In this document: one piece after another, positions 33,443 to 44,327 of the stretch
Numbering within the stretch: the stretch's first letter is position 1
Layout of the letters: every line of letters begins with the position of its first letter
The notes under the pieces: model-generated
The model's database searches: none
What the model was told of the DNA's origin: nothing
What the model saw: only the letters and a program-made list of their open reading frames with translations
From: Crotalaria pallida
Taxonomy: Eukaryota; Streptophyta; Magnoliopsida; Fabales; Fabaceae
Reading direction: 5' to 3'
NCBI GenBank assembly: GCA_037953625.1
Contig: CM075649.1
Span: forward strand, 91,021,290 to 91,085,289
Length of the DNA: 64,000 nucleotides
Made by a program: the position numbers and the translations under genes

Positions 33443-35694
33443 AACAGTTTTTAATAAAAGTGTATTTATTTATTTGAGGTTATTCAGTGGACGGTGGTGA
33501 CAATTCTCAAAGAGAAGTTAGAGACCTTCAAGGGCAAAGTATTTCTCTTGCTGGAATAAGAGGTGAGTGAGATTGCGGTGAGCCTGTAACATTGTTGCCG
33601 GATGGTGGCTCAATGTGTTTATGTAATGCTTATTTACGTTACGTTCTTGTGCACGTTAGTTATTATCTTAAGTCAGATCCTTATTACTCTGTGATGAGAT
33701 GGTGATTTTCCCGTTTGATAAGTTTAAGTGATTCACGAATGATAATGAAAGAGTAAACGTATGAGGATGAGTGAAGGAATGGTATGTGATGCGATATGAG
33801 AAATGTGATGAAATGGCAATGTGTTGGAAAAGGACATGGTGCTTGTGAAGCTGAGATCGTGTTAGAGAATATGTTGTGCTGGAAGTGATAGTGCAAAGAG
33901 CAATGTGAATTTATGAGAAAGTGATGAGGTGAGATGGTTGCCTGAGGGGCTTGGAATGTGAATGTATTTGTGAAAGTGGGGAAAAAGATGCTTTAGTGGT
34001 CGGGTCTTGTCGAAGGGATGGACTAAGGGCAAGCCGACTATAGGTTAACTAAAAGACTTTAAGGTCCTAAAAGACTTTAAAGAATATTAAAAGACATTAA
34101 TATTCGCGGTGAGATATGAGAGTGTGAAGTAGTGGAAAGGAAGATACTATGGGTATCTACGGATACTCAGGTGGAGATTGCATGAGGGGAGGGCAATGAC
34201 GGTGACTCATCAAGAAGCCTTGAGTACATTTCTAGGCGGAACGAATCCCATAAGTGGCACACTAACGTGGTGGGGACTGGGTCTAATGCCGTGGTAAGTA
34301 TCGCATAGCTAACTAGAAATGATACTGTCACCCCCTTGAATGCAAGTCTACAACAGTTGAGAGGGACTGGAACGGGGCAATGTGTTTTGCCACTGCGAGG
34401 ACAGTGAGCCTTGATTATATGTTTTGAGGACGAGATCCTCCTGGTCTGGGACCATCTGTGTTGAGATAGCTGTCGTGCCCGCGTGGTAAAGGTCCTGTAC
34501 TCCTGTTGGCTTCCGACTAGGTGGATGGAGACCGAGGAGATGTAGAGTGCGCGTTCCTCAGTGATGGTGATTTCCCCTACCTCATTGAGTGAGTTAAGTA
34601 CGATAAAACTTAATAACAAAAGAATAAAGAAATGCTGAATATTTGAAGAGATGGGCAAAGTATGAGAATGTTCAGTTGTGATATATTGTGGTAATGGTTG
34701 GCGAGTATTGTTTTTATGTGTGGTTTACTTTATATCCTGAATACATGTGTTTATGATATTGAGTTTGAATTGTGAAAAGCGTTTTATCCTTCAAGTGCTC
34801 GATGTATTCTGGTTCTCGTGTCTTGTTCTGTGTATATAGTCGTCGAGTGTCCTTGGTACTGTTAGTCTTTCTATCGTGTCTGTTCTGCGACCTTGCGGTC
34901 AACCTGTTACGTATGGCGCGTTGACTCTCTCCTACCTGGTTGTCGTATTGGCATTTGCCGGTATTGCAACGGGTAGATGGCGTATCAGGTAGCGATCCAC
35001 ATGTGGCCTCTTCAGGGAGGTGCATGGGAGGTGGTACCTGATGGATGGATCTGGAGAGGAGATACTCGTCTGGAGATCGACGATCCGAGGCACACTCTAC
35101 GAGGAGCAGGCATGGACGTGCATGTTGGGCAAGTCACTCTGCGAGATTATCAAGACGGTGGACCACGGGAACACCATGAGCTAGATGGTGATCCTGCGCC
35201 CTTGGCAGCAGTGGTTCCTGAACCTATGGAAGAGGAGAATGCTAGCGAATCCGATCACGCAGCGGAGACTGATCCGAGCGAGGATATGGAGACGGAAGCT
35301 AGTTCTGCTGATGAGTGACGTCTTGCAATCTGTGTCTAAAGGATGTCTTGTGTCTAGGATCCGAGTTTCAGTCGAGGATTATCTTGTAATGAACTAATGA
35401 TGTAATCAGTTATCTTTTATTTTGGTTTGTAAGTTCTTTTGTAATGATGGCCTACTTTTAGAAAACATTTGGAGTGTGACTCCAGCACTTTGGCTCATGC
35501 TTTTTATTTTAAATGAAAACAGTTTTATTTTTTAATGATGAGGTTGAGTGGGGAGTTTCTAAAGTGACAACTCGATTTTCAAAAGGGTGGATTACGTATT
35601 AACGAACTTATATTTAAAAAAAAATGGCCTCATTTTTGCAAGAAAGTGATCATAATTAAGTTAAGTTTTGGGAAGTGAAAATTGGGCTGTTACA
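33435..35694 (+). repeat. Element B LTR, 5'-truncated duplicate
   Basis: Matches 29688-31944 with few differences, ending GGGCTGTTACA. Includes the donor-like GTGAGTGAG (33563), the intact LTR ORF and the same tail with a CTACT site, unoccupied here, where the Athila element sits in the other copy. Confidence 0.92.
34977..35318 (+). CDS. LTR-embedded ORF of element B, intact copy (113 codons)
   Basis: Starts MAYQVAIHMWPLQGG directly after an AACGGGTAG acceptor-like site, 1414 bases after a GTGAGTGAG donor-like site. It ends in a strongly acidic Ser/Glu/Asp tail (SESDHAAETDPSEDMETE). I recognise no known family. The start pattern (M, two to four residues, A, I or C-I, P, G, W, then F/W-x-G and a basic-acidic switch) and the acidic tail recall the A and F LTR ORFs. 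The position just before the LTR end is also the same. Pairwise identity is low, so homology is only suggested. Confidence 0.5.
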   Translation: MAYQVAIHMWPLQGGAWEVVPDGWIWRGDTRLEIDDPRHTLRGAGMDVHVGQVTLRDYQDGGPREHHELDGDPAPLAAVVPEPMEEENASESDHAAETDPSEDMETEASSADE

Positions 35695-35777
35695 GAGTTG
35701 TTATCAGAGCAAGTTTAATCATCAGTGGCCTTAAGCCCAGTCTTGCGTGTCTACTCTGTGTACTCTGTGTACTCTGT

Positions 35778-37355
35778 GTGCCCAGGCTCGTGGCGGTTTT
35801 TATCTTTTAATTGTCGACACGCCTCGCCAGGCTTGCGCCGATTTATTCTTTTAATTCCGACACGCCTTGCCAGGCTCACGCCACTTTTTATCTTTTTATT
35901 TCTTTTCTTTTAATGTCGGCATGCCTCGCCAGGCTCGTGCCGATTTATTCTTTTAATGCCGACACGCCTCGCCAGGCTCACGCCGGTTTTTATCTTTCTT
36001 TCTTTATTACATTACTTTTCTTCCTTTTACTCTTTCTCTCTCTATTAATTTCTTTAATTACATTACTTCCTTCTGGTTGTTATCCAACTCATCAATCGGC
36101 ACACATTTAACACACACACACTTCACAATTCAACCATTCAATTTCCTTGGTTCATACTCTTACTCTTTAATTGTTGTATCCATTAATTATCAATTACACA
36201 CCACACATATATTCCATTTAATCCGCCAGACATACATAACAGCTAATCACATATACTCAGTCACAAATAACAACTAAATTTCATATTCTTACTTTAATCC
36301 TTTCCCTTTTTATCACTTAACCTTTAGACAATACAACACATAACTCATTTATAGTTCATGCATACGTACACTTTAAGAATTCACATTTATCAGTTAGGCA
36401 TACATAATAATTGTCATAACTAATCAATAATTTCAATTTCTTCAATTAGACATACACAATAATAATTAACACTTAGCACGCCCATTAAATTACACATATC
36501 AATTCCAACTTCTTTTCCTTTAAGTTCATGATTCACACTTAAGTCTATATTATCCATTCTAAATATCAAAACCCAAACATATACATATACCCTTCGGGAT
36601 CACGATAAACTAATTAAAAAAATATTCTCTAAAGCAAGGTAAAGAACCCCTTACACTTATCTAGTTCTTCCTTCTTAATTATTATTTACTACACTTAACA
36701 ACAAATAATTAATCACATGCCAACTAGCAACACATATTCACATCATCCAGTCCAATATATTAAATTAACTATTATTTGGGGATTTTCATATTTTAACTAA
36801 GTCTTTGGTTCTTTACTATTTTAAATTACCCTAAGGTTCGTAACATATTTTTCTACCTCCCTAACCTTAGCTATCATTATACAATTCCAGAAATACATTC
36901 CCTAAATAGAGGTAATGCAACGCATCTTACCTGGAGACGCTTTAACCCTTAGCTTTCGTGACATTTGCTTTTGTGTTGCGGTCGGCTCCAAAGTTCTTCC
37001 GTTCTCCTAGTCCCTCAAATGTGCTTTGTGGAAAAGCGGGGAGATCAACACCGATCCAGTCAACCCCAACCCGTACAGCTCACGGTGTCGCAGCAAACAA
37101 AGAACCAAATCACACTCTTCGATCCCGGTGACAGTAACGGCGTCGGTTTGACTCTAAAGCTCCATGAGTCTCCGGTTCAGGGCACAACAAAGTGGTTCAA
37201 ACCCGGTTCACAGCAACCCAGTCAAACAGCGGCACCACCACCCGTGGCGGCACACAGCAGCAACGACGATCCAGAGAGAGAAGAGGAGGACAGCGGTGGT
37301 GGCTCCAATCGAAGAGAGAGAAACGGAGGCGGAGATGTGGTCTTGGGTTGCTGGA
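35778..37355 (-). repeat. LTR fragment E1 (Tekay-like family E)
   Basis: Matches 51279-52580 and 53337-54650. Sense is the minus strand: the promoter-side half is cut off at 37355 by insertion of the F LTR, with CTGGA as the expected target duplication. A donor-like CTCCAG|GTAAGATG lies at 36930. The left end holds the imperfect tandem array of the putative intron. The stretch 36064-36900 is AT-rich and non-coding. Confidence 0.8.
35779..36000. repeat. Imperfect tandem repeats in E1 LTR
   Basis: Five copies of a 41-60 bp unit built around GCCT-CGCC-AGGC (a 4-bp-stem inverted repeat) and CACGCC, separated by TTTATTCTTTTAAT-type spacers. It corresponds by position to the intronic arrays of H and D. 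Confidence 0.8.
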
Positions 37356-38397
37356 TGTAACACCCCAAAATTTTAATCCCCGATTAATGAAATGTTAATT
37401 ATAATTTAATTATAATTAATATTTTCTATATTAATCCTTGATTAAAATATGTGTTCATGTAACTAGTTTGTGTGTGTGAAATTATTTAATAAATATAATA
37501 AATGCCTAAAATGAGTATTTTGCATATTAGTCCCTGGGTTGGGACCTAGAAGCAATTATAGGAAAGGTTTTGGAGGGAAAAATACTCGAGTATTGTTCTG
37601 AATACTCGAGTATTCTGGGTCAAATTGCACGAGTTAGTGCGTTTGATGAGTCACCATGAACGATTCCCTCTTCCCGCCACGAATACTCCTTCCCCAACAC
37701 CTCAAGGCTTTCGTGTCGCCTTGCATGAGAGCTTCCTTGCTCTATTTAAGCTCAACAACAACAGATTTGTGAAGCTTTTTGGTTAAGTTTGGGTTGTTGA
37801 TGAAAGTTAGGGTTTCGGATTTGCCCTCTTCGATTCTCCTTAAATTCTGAGTGTTAGGATTCGAGTGATACACAAATACAAAGCTCACATCACTAGCTTT
37901 GTATAAACACCAAAATCGTGAGGATTGAGTGAGTGTGTTAGAGGATTCAAGGAGTTGAAGTGAAGCTGTTCTTGGTCAAGTTTGTGTCTGGAGCTTACTT
38001 TGATCTTGATTTCTGGTAAGCTCATGAATCCCTGAGTCTCAAATTCGATTTCCTTAGTTAGATTATGTTGCATAGAGTCTAGAAAACCTAATTTCCCCAA
38101 TTTTATTCTCTGTTTCATGTGTGAACCAATTCCACTTTGGTGTTGCACTCAAAATGCTCTGCATGTGGTGCTTGAAGTTGGTCTGAGAGTTGTGGAGCTT
38201 TTCTTTGGGATTCTTGGTTTGATTCACGTCTGAGAGGTAAGGGGAAGTAATTATATTCACTAGATAGAGATTAAATTCCATTATTTGTGTTAGAGAGCTA
38301 CCAAGAGGCTCTAAGGGCTTAGATTGAATAGGATCTTTGGTTTGGAGACCAAGCTTTGCTCTAAAACTGTGTTGAGCAAGTTCTATATCATGCATGC
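37356..38397 (+). repeat. Element F LTR, first 1042 bp
   Basis: Starts TGTAACACCCC. Has an ACTCGAGT pair at 37584 and 37604, a TATA-like CTATTTAAG near 37741, and leader and donor GATTTCTG|GTAAGC (38014). Interrupted at 38397 (GCATGC) by element H. The part 37590-38397 is present again at 47357-48181 on the other side of H. Confidence 0.88.
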
Positions 38398-38659
38398 TGT
38401 AACATCCCGAATTTTAAACCCGAAGATAAATAAATAAATAATAATTAGAATAATTAAAAATGAAAATAACAAACCACAAATAGGTATTCCCAATGAGGAT
38501 TCTAACATTAGAAGAAAATAATAATAATAATAAGCGAATTAGAGGAGAAAGGAGCGTTAAATCGAAGTTAGGATCGGGCCAAAAATAGGTAATTCGATAA
38601 TAAAGATAATAACAAGGGGGAAAATTAAAGTAAAATATTTAAGACTCCAAACACAATTT

Positions 38660-38742
38660 CCACCGTTGGATATGAAGATATGATTTTTAGGAATCTACTC
38701 GTCAAATTTGAGCAAGATCCGACGATGAACGAAGAAGTTATG
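38660..38742 (+). promoter_or_regulatory. Conserved U3 module shared by H, E and D LTRs
   Basis: CCACCGTTGGATATGAAG, then AAATTTGAGCAAGATCCGACG and GAAGAAGTTATGG. Matching blocks occur at 44596-44683 (H second LTR) and on the minus strand at 53054-52981 (E2), 55134-55061 (E3) and 57757-57664 (D). The two parts form an imperfect inverted repeat (ACCGTTGGAT against ATCCGACGGT). A palindrome pair follows within about 65-240 bp in each family. Confidence 0.75.
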
Positions 38743-38806
38743 GAGGTTTGAAGTTCGGAAGAAAATAGAAGAAAAATAGAAAAATTAATTAGCAGTATCT
38801 GCACAT

Positions 38807-38959
38807 TTCGCTTAAGCGAAAATATTTCGCTTAAGCGAAAATGTTCCAGTAGCAGCACAGATGGGGTTCGCTTAAGCGAACAGATTTCGCTTAAGCGAAA
38901 ATCGTTCGTGACAGTACTGAGGCCAATTCGCTTAAGCGAATGAATTTCGCTTAAGCGAA
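38807..38959. repeat. Three TTCGCTTAAGCGAA pairs on a 60-bp period (H LTR1)
   Basis: The 14-bp palindrome starts at 38807, 38826, 38867, 38886, 38927 and 38946. In-pair distance is exactly 19 bp and pair-to-pair distance exactly 60 bp. The spacer text between pairs is different, so it is not a simple 60-bp tandem duplication. The second LTR has the same set at 44745-44897, with one mutated copy at 44805. Confidence 0.95.
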
Positions 38960-39627
38960 AATCGTCTGGTTGACTTTAAAACGCGGAGAAAACCCCCTTC
39001 CCCATTCATTCTCCTCCCTTGTTTCTCTCTCCCTCCGAACTCCCTCCCTCCTCCAACTCCGACCGCCACCATCTCCGCCCAAAGCCGCCGCCACCGTCCC
39101 TCCTCCTTCCCCACGGCCAGCCTCTCTCTCTCTCCCTTTCTCCTTCCCCTTGGCCTTGCTTTTTCTCTCTCCTCCCTCTCAATCGGTCCCCTCTCCCTCT
39201 CCACCACCATACCACCTCCGGCCGCCACCTCCACACAAACCACCACCGTTACCCACCACTAACCACCACCATCCTATCTCTCTCCTTCTTCCAATTTAGC
39301 TTGGTCTCTCTCTCTCTTCTCTCCCTTGTCGGCCGCCACAACCGCCGCCCGAGACCACCGCCATCGTGGCCGCCGATTGAACCACCACGGGCCACAACCC
39401 CCCATAGCTCTCCCTCATTCATTGCTCTCACACCCACGAGCCTTCTCTCTCTCCTCGGATCGCACCGACGCCGTTACCGGTCCGTGATCGTGCTGGACTC
39501 GTGTCGGGAACCTCGGAGCTCGAAGCCTTGCCTCGGTTTAGTCACGGTCGTTCCCCGCTAACGAGGAGCAACACTGACGCCATCATCGTCGCCAAGCTAA
39601 ATCCAGGTTCTATTTAAAAAGCCTGAG

Positions 39628-41140
39628 GTAAGAGGGTTCGCGTTACCTTTGCTTAAGAAGTAAATTCTAGGATTATATAGTGGTAGCTAGGAATAGAATA
39701 ATTAAAAGTATGTTAATGAACCTTAGAGTACCCCTGTTGGCAGAGATAAAGTAAATAAAATTGTGATGAGAAACCACACCCTAGGAAATAGATTGTATGT
39801 GCGCAGGATAAGGCCCGGAATGAATGAGAGAAAGTAGAATATTAAAATAGTTCGAATAAAATAAAAACGTGAGCAATCATAAAATTAGAACCATAGGGGA
39901 AGTAAAAGAACAAGAGGGTAAACGAAATAGATAAAGAGAGAGTGGAATTAGTGAATTAAAAAGATAATAAGTATAATAGTACCCGAAGAGTAAGGCGAGG
40001 TAAAGGAGGATTTAAGAATGGAATAATTAAAATGTTCAGGACCGAGCCGAGTAATAGGCGCAAAGTAATGAACTAGATTTGAAAAGAAATAGGAAAAGAA
40101 TAAGCGGATTAATAAAAAGATAATAAAGGAAAAGATAGTACATTATGAGGGAAGCTAAGTAGAGTATTGTAATAAGAATTGAGAAACTAGATTAAGTTAA
40201 TGGAGCCATTAAATATAATATAGATGATGAAATAGGAACGATGAATTAGGTAATTGACTGGGATAAGGAAATGAAGAAATAAGTAAGAATTAGTAATGAG
40301 AACTAGAACATGCTATACTAGACCGTATTAATTAGAATTGGATAAAATCGGGGGAAATTAACCCAAAAGAAAAGAGTAAAGTAGAAAATGTAGAAAATTG
40401 CGATAAGTCACAAATGAAAATAAAGATCAAAAGATAAAGATAAGTATACCAAAAATGTTGAAATTATAAGAAGAGAAAAGTGAACTAATTAAGAAAGAAT
40501 AAAAGAGAACGGCTGATGGTCTGTTGGACTCAGTCATAAAGAAAAGATAAACGGCTGATGGTCTATTGGACTCAGTCATGATAAAAGATAAACGGCTGAT
40601 GGTCTGTTGGACTCAGTCATAAGAAAAGGAAAACGACTGATGGTCTTTTGGACTCAGTCATAGAAAAGGAAAACGGCTGATGGTCTTTTGGACTCAGTCA
40701 TAGAAAAGGAAAACGGCTGATGGTCTTTTGGACTCAGTCATAGAAAGGAAAACGGCTGATGGTCTTTTGGACTCAGTCATAGAAAGGAAAACGGCTGATG
40801 GTCTTTTGGACTCAGTCAGGTAAAGGAAAGCGGCTGATGGTCTTTTGGACTCAGTCATAATAAAGATAAAGGGCTGATGGTCTGTTGGACTCAGTCATAA
40901 GGAAAAAGGAAAAGATAAAGAAAAGAAAAAAAGAGAAAAAGAAAAGGAAGAGAAAAAGAAAAATTAAAGAAAAGAGAATGTAATAATGATGGGAAAACTA
41001 AGAATGGAAATTAAATATATGAGAAGGTATAAATAATGTATGTTGATAATAATGTAGGCTTGGTTATTTACTATGTCTTCTTTTAGGATTTATCTTTTTA
41101 AGTTCTGTGTAATGCTACCCTTCTTGATATCATTTTACAG
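39628..41140 (+). other. Putative intron inside H LTR
   Basis: Donor GAG|GTAAGA and acceptor CCTTCTTGATATCATTTTACAG| with a pyrimidine-rich lead-in; 1513 bases. The second LTR has the same sites at 45566-47079. The donor context matches E (CCAG|GTAAGATGGG) and the acceptor exon start (GTACGGAAGCAG) matches D (GTACTGAGGAAG). Splicing is inferred. A 180-bp purine-rich run lies just after the tandem array. Confidence 0.55.
40509..40905. repeat. Ten-copy ~40-bp tandem array in H LTR intron
   Basis: Units of GGCTGATGGTC-TTTTG-GACTCAGTC plus a purine spacer. Each unit has an internal inverted repeat (GACTGA/TCAGTC, most copies with one changed base, plus GTC/GAC). Ten copies in both LTRs (second set at 46448-46840). 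The array ends about 235 bp before the acceptor. Confidence 0.92.
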
Positions 41141-41525
41141 GTACGGAAGCAGAACTTACACTGTTGCGGGCCGAATTGGAAACTCTCCACCACGTGGAGT
41201 GTATTTATGATACTCTGAGCGGATTTTATTATTAAAACTGTTATTTGTTGTAATTTAATATGCGTAGTAATTGTATGCCCTGAATTTGTACTAATTGGGC
41301 TTTAGGATCTGATCTGGTTATTGAACTATTATGTTTTAAGTTTTTAAATATTCTGGACTGACAGGTTTTAAGAAGAAAATTTTTGGGAAGTCCGAAAAAC
41401 AGATGAAACTCTGCCGGATTTTCGTAAAATATTTTATAAGAAATTAAATGCGAAAAAGAATTTTTCAAACTCTGATTTTTTTAAAAATCTAAAAGTAACT
41501 ATTAAAAGTGAGGATGTTACATTTA

Positions 41526-41538
41526 TGGTATCAGAGCA
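41526..41538 (+). other. Primer-binding site of element H
   Basis: TGGTATCAGAGCA, four bases after the LTR end, complementary to initiator tRNA-Met. The flanking text (GTTTCCCTCGGCC, then ACTCAC and GAGTAAC) is shared with element D, linking the two families. Confidence 0.9.
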
Positions 41539-41704
41539 GTTTCCCTCGGCCTTGGAGTTTGGACTCACAACTCCTATGGGTTACTCACCCAGCGAGTAAC
41601 AAAGTGATAATGTCAAGTCTTAGAATAGATAAATAGGTACATTTAATTTAAGAGTTTTTAGTTAATTGTGGAATAACGTGTTCTTTTTCCAGAACTCAGT
41701 CACC

Positions 41705-42658
41705 ATGCCTCGGAGACGTACTTGTGATGATAGGATGGCCGCGATACTTGAGAATCTGGTCCAAATGAACCAGAACCAGGCCGAAACGGTAGCAGCAGCC
41801 GCACTCCAGCAACCACCAAACCCAATCGACATTGATTGGCTAGCTAGGTTCAGGCAGAATGATCCGCCCAAGTTTGAAGGTGGCTACAATCCTGACTCAG
41901 CACAGAGATGGCTCCAAGAGTTGGAGAAGATTTTCCGCACAATGTCACCGCCCGCGGAGCAGATAGTCCCTTTGGCGGCGTACATGCTCACTGGAGAAGC
42001 TGAGTATTGGTGGGAACGTGTACGAAGGGAAATGGAGATCGCTAACCAGGAAATCACCTGGGAGGTGTTCAAAATCAGGTTTCTAGGGAAGTACTTTCCG
42101 GAAGATGTCCGCCGAGAAAAAGAGCTGGCATTCTTGACCCTGAAACAAGGGAACATGAGTGTTGGAGAATATGCTGCACATTTTGAGGATCTCATCCGAT
42201 ATGCCGGAAGCTACAAGGATGCTGACGAAAGGACTAAGTGCATTAAGTTTGAGGACAGGCTTCGCACTGAGATTAAAATCGCCTTTGAGTATCAGAATGT
42301 TGCGAACTTGTCCGACCTGGTAAACATGGCTAGCACTTATGAAAAGGGATTGAGACGGGAGATGCTGGAGAAGCAAAGCAGAAATAGGCAGGGTGCTGGA
42401 AGTTCTATCAGGGGAGAAGGACCGACGCAAGAACCAGACCCATATGCTGATGTTGATACTATGGCAATGGTTCCCAGGGATGCGGACCATAATGTGGCTA
42501 TCCCAATTGCTAGGCCCTTATGTTCACACTGTGGGAAATCTCACAAACGGTTGTGTTGGCATATGAACCAACTCAGGAAGGAGGGTCTTTGTTATCACTG
42601 TGGGCAGTCGGGACACCGTGCTGCAGACTGTCCTGGGAGCACGCGGATCGATGAATGA
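41705..42658 (+). CDS. gag: Element H gag, intact
   Basis: Gag of 317 codons, starting MPRRRTCDDRMAAILENL at 41705; an in-frame ATG 13 codons upstream is less likely because D aligns at this one. Gag core: FEGGYNPDSAQRWLQELEKIF, EAEYWWERVRREM, YFPEDVRREKELAFLTLKQG, YAAHFEDLIRYAG. Two Cys-His motifs close the protein: CSHCGKSHKRLCW and the CCHC knuckle CYHCGQSGHRAADC. The frame stops nine codons after the knuckle, exactly where protease would begin in autonomous relatives, so it looks like a designed end rather than random loss. It would form particles and package H RNA, with enzymes borrowed from a D-like helper. Confidence 0.92.
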   Translation: MPRRRTCDDRMAAILENLVQMNQNQAETVAAAALQQPPNPIDIDWLARFRQNDPPKFEGGYNPDSAQRWLQELEKIFRTMSPPAEQIVPLAAYMLTGEAEYWWERVRREMEIANQEITWEVFKIRFLGKYFPEDVRREKELAFLTLKQGNMSVGEYAAHFEDLIRYAGSYKDADERTKCIKFEDRLRTEIKIAFEYQNVANLSDLVNMASTYEKGLRREMLEKQSRNRQGAGSSIRGEGPTQEPDPYADVDTMAMVPRDADHNVAIPIARPLCSHCGKSHKRLCWHMNQLRKEGLCYHCGQSGHRAADCPGSTRIDE

Positions 42659-44327
42659 ACTTACCCGAGGTACTTTTAGTGTTAACTATATACCAAATAT
42701 TTATTTAAAATATTTATTTAAAAATATTTTGCATAAAGCATATATATATTTATTTAATTTAAAAAGAGATCAATAAACGATAATACATTAATTAAAGTTT
42801 CATCGAACACAGTGATGGTATTACCACTGGTAGAATGTAAGGTTAGAACTGATCACTCTAATTCTTACATCTGCTAGGGGACGATAACATCAATAAACTT
42901 GACGATGATGTTGCTATTGATAGATGTGAGATTGGGACTGATCACCTCGATCTTCACAACTATTAGTGGTCGATGTCATTGACACTTTCCAACCAAAAAT
43001 CAGGACAGACAGATAGGAGCCTTAAGCTAGTGCACCCACTTACTATGAGAGTAGCCGCGAATGAAACTCGCGAGAAAACCGAGCCGAGCGAACCCGTAGT
43101 AGCCGTCTTTAGACTTCATGGAAATCCAAACTAAAAGCCCAAAACTCATCAAACATTTCATTCAGAATCCGATGTGGTTATTCGCGAAAAAGGCGAAACT
43201 GGATGAATTAGCAGGATATCCACACCGAGACTGACCCAAGTAAACGAGTGAATCGTGCTCACCATTAGGAATTAGAATTCACTTAAGAACTTAGTCCAGT
43301 TTCCAAGCTATTCCCTCAAAGGAAGCAAGTTTAGCCATTGCATCATGTGCCTTCACCAAAACCAAATCAAATCAGCGGTAGTTTCATAGGAAATGCATCT
43401 TTCGATGATTCTCTTCTGAAAACTCACACTTAAGGATAATCTCCATTGTCTTCTTGCTTGACATGTATCCAGTACATCTTGGGTCGTCGTACGAAGACTA
43501 TGAAACCCATCCTTGAGTGCTTCGTGTTTCTTCTTTTCATCTTCACTCTCTTCGAGCTTCAAGCATCTCAGATGCATGTGTGAGAATTCACCAAGACGAA
43601 GGAACCCGACATAGTTCTATGCCTACTAACGGATAACCACCCATGTGTCCCTTCTAACCTTGGATACCGGTCGAGAAGCTTATGTGCGAAATTCCGAATA
43701 ACGAATGAGCATACCCCCAAGCATAGATATAATCAAGTATGTTGATGCTAAGTGGGGGAGGATTTCAATCCAAGGAATGGAAGATGGAACTTTAACAATA
43801 AGAAAATCGTGAATCCTATCCGAGTAACAAGGCAGAATAAAGAACGGTAACGAAGCGTAAGGAAGATTGCATCGAGCCGGACTCAATGTCCGATGATCAA
43901 ACCATAACCCGTAAGAAACACCTATACCAAATTGAACTCGTCAAACGAACGGAAGGAAAGTACCACCGGAGTAGAATGCAGATATAGCTAAAGTGGATTT
44001 GAAGGGCGACCTCACTAGACTCACTTGAAAGAGTAAGAAACGAACAGGGAATAAGCGGAGTCGCGAAGTGAAGTCTCACTTAAGAGGTTATGTCGGAGCA
44101 CCGCAAATAGTTGTCTCAGTCTCGTAAGACTCTGTGTATTGCGCGGATTTCTGAGTGGCTGAGATAAACCATACCTGAGGCGAGTAATTATACCGCAGAA
44201 CCCTTAACTCAGAACTTCCTCATAAGAAATTGAAATGACATGGGTAGAAACTGTGTCAGAGGATACTCCTCCAAATTAAGGGACAATTGGAATTTCGGGG
44301 ACGAAATTCAAATAAGTGGGGGAGAAA
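42659..44327 (+). other. Non-coding internal region of element H with polypurine tract
   Basis: No ORF of note and no similarity to pol that I can see. Contains a diverged repeat (GATGGTATTACCACTGGTAGAATGT near 42814 and GATGTTGCTATTGATAGATGT near 42906, each followed by ACTGATCAC). It ends in the polypurine tract AAGTGGGGGAGAAA (44314-44327), directly before the second LTR. The ACGAAATTCA segment before the tract is similar to element D. This is what TR-GAG elements typically carry in place of pol. Confidence 0.75.

Larger units (their letters stand above)
31945..35777 (+). mobile_element. Partial tandem duplicate of element B (internal segment, LTR segment, stub)
   Basis: A second B internal region (PBS mutated to TTGTTATCAGAGC at 31948, gag to 33434) is fused at CTAATTGAAAC to the middle of a B LTR (33435-35694). 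That is followed by a third PBS and 83 bases of leader before the sequence leaves the family at about 35778. The repeated unit is about 3.75 kb (29690-33434). This fits unequal recombination between B copies rather than a new insertion: there are no fresh LTR ends. Confidence 0.85.
38398..41521 (+). repeat. Element H 5' LTR (3.12 kb)
   Basis: TGTAACATCCCG ... GAGGATGTTACA. In order: conserved U3 module, three TTCGCTTAAGCGAA pairs, a CT/CCG-rich leader (38990-39600), donor-like CTGAG|GTAAGAGG (39628), AT/purine-rich intron-like stretch with tandem array, acceptor TTTTACAG (41140), and a 380-bp tail. The leader contains a 180-codon Pro/Ser-rich open frame (39019-39561) that I regard as a by-product of composition. 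Confidence 0.9.

Noticed and set aside
38807..38959. Regularly spaced palindromic repeats resembling a CRISPR array
   Set aside because: Plant LTR context, palindromes only 14 bp, spacers alternate 5 and 27 bases, no cas genes, and the same set occurs in both LTRs of one retrotransposon.
39019..39561. 180-codon Pro/Ser-rich ORF in the H LTR leader (also 44957-45499)
   Set aside because: Low-complexity translation of CT- and CCG-rich leader DNA. E has a similar leader but an unrelated reading frame. Presence in both H LTRs reflects their recent common origin.
42659..44327. Degraded pol or captured host gene in element H
   Set aside because: No frame above about 75 codons and no RT, integrase or host-protein motifs could be read in any frame.
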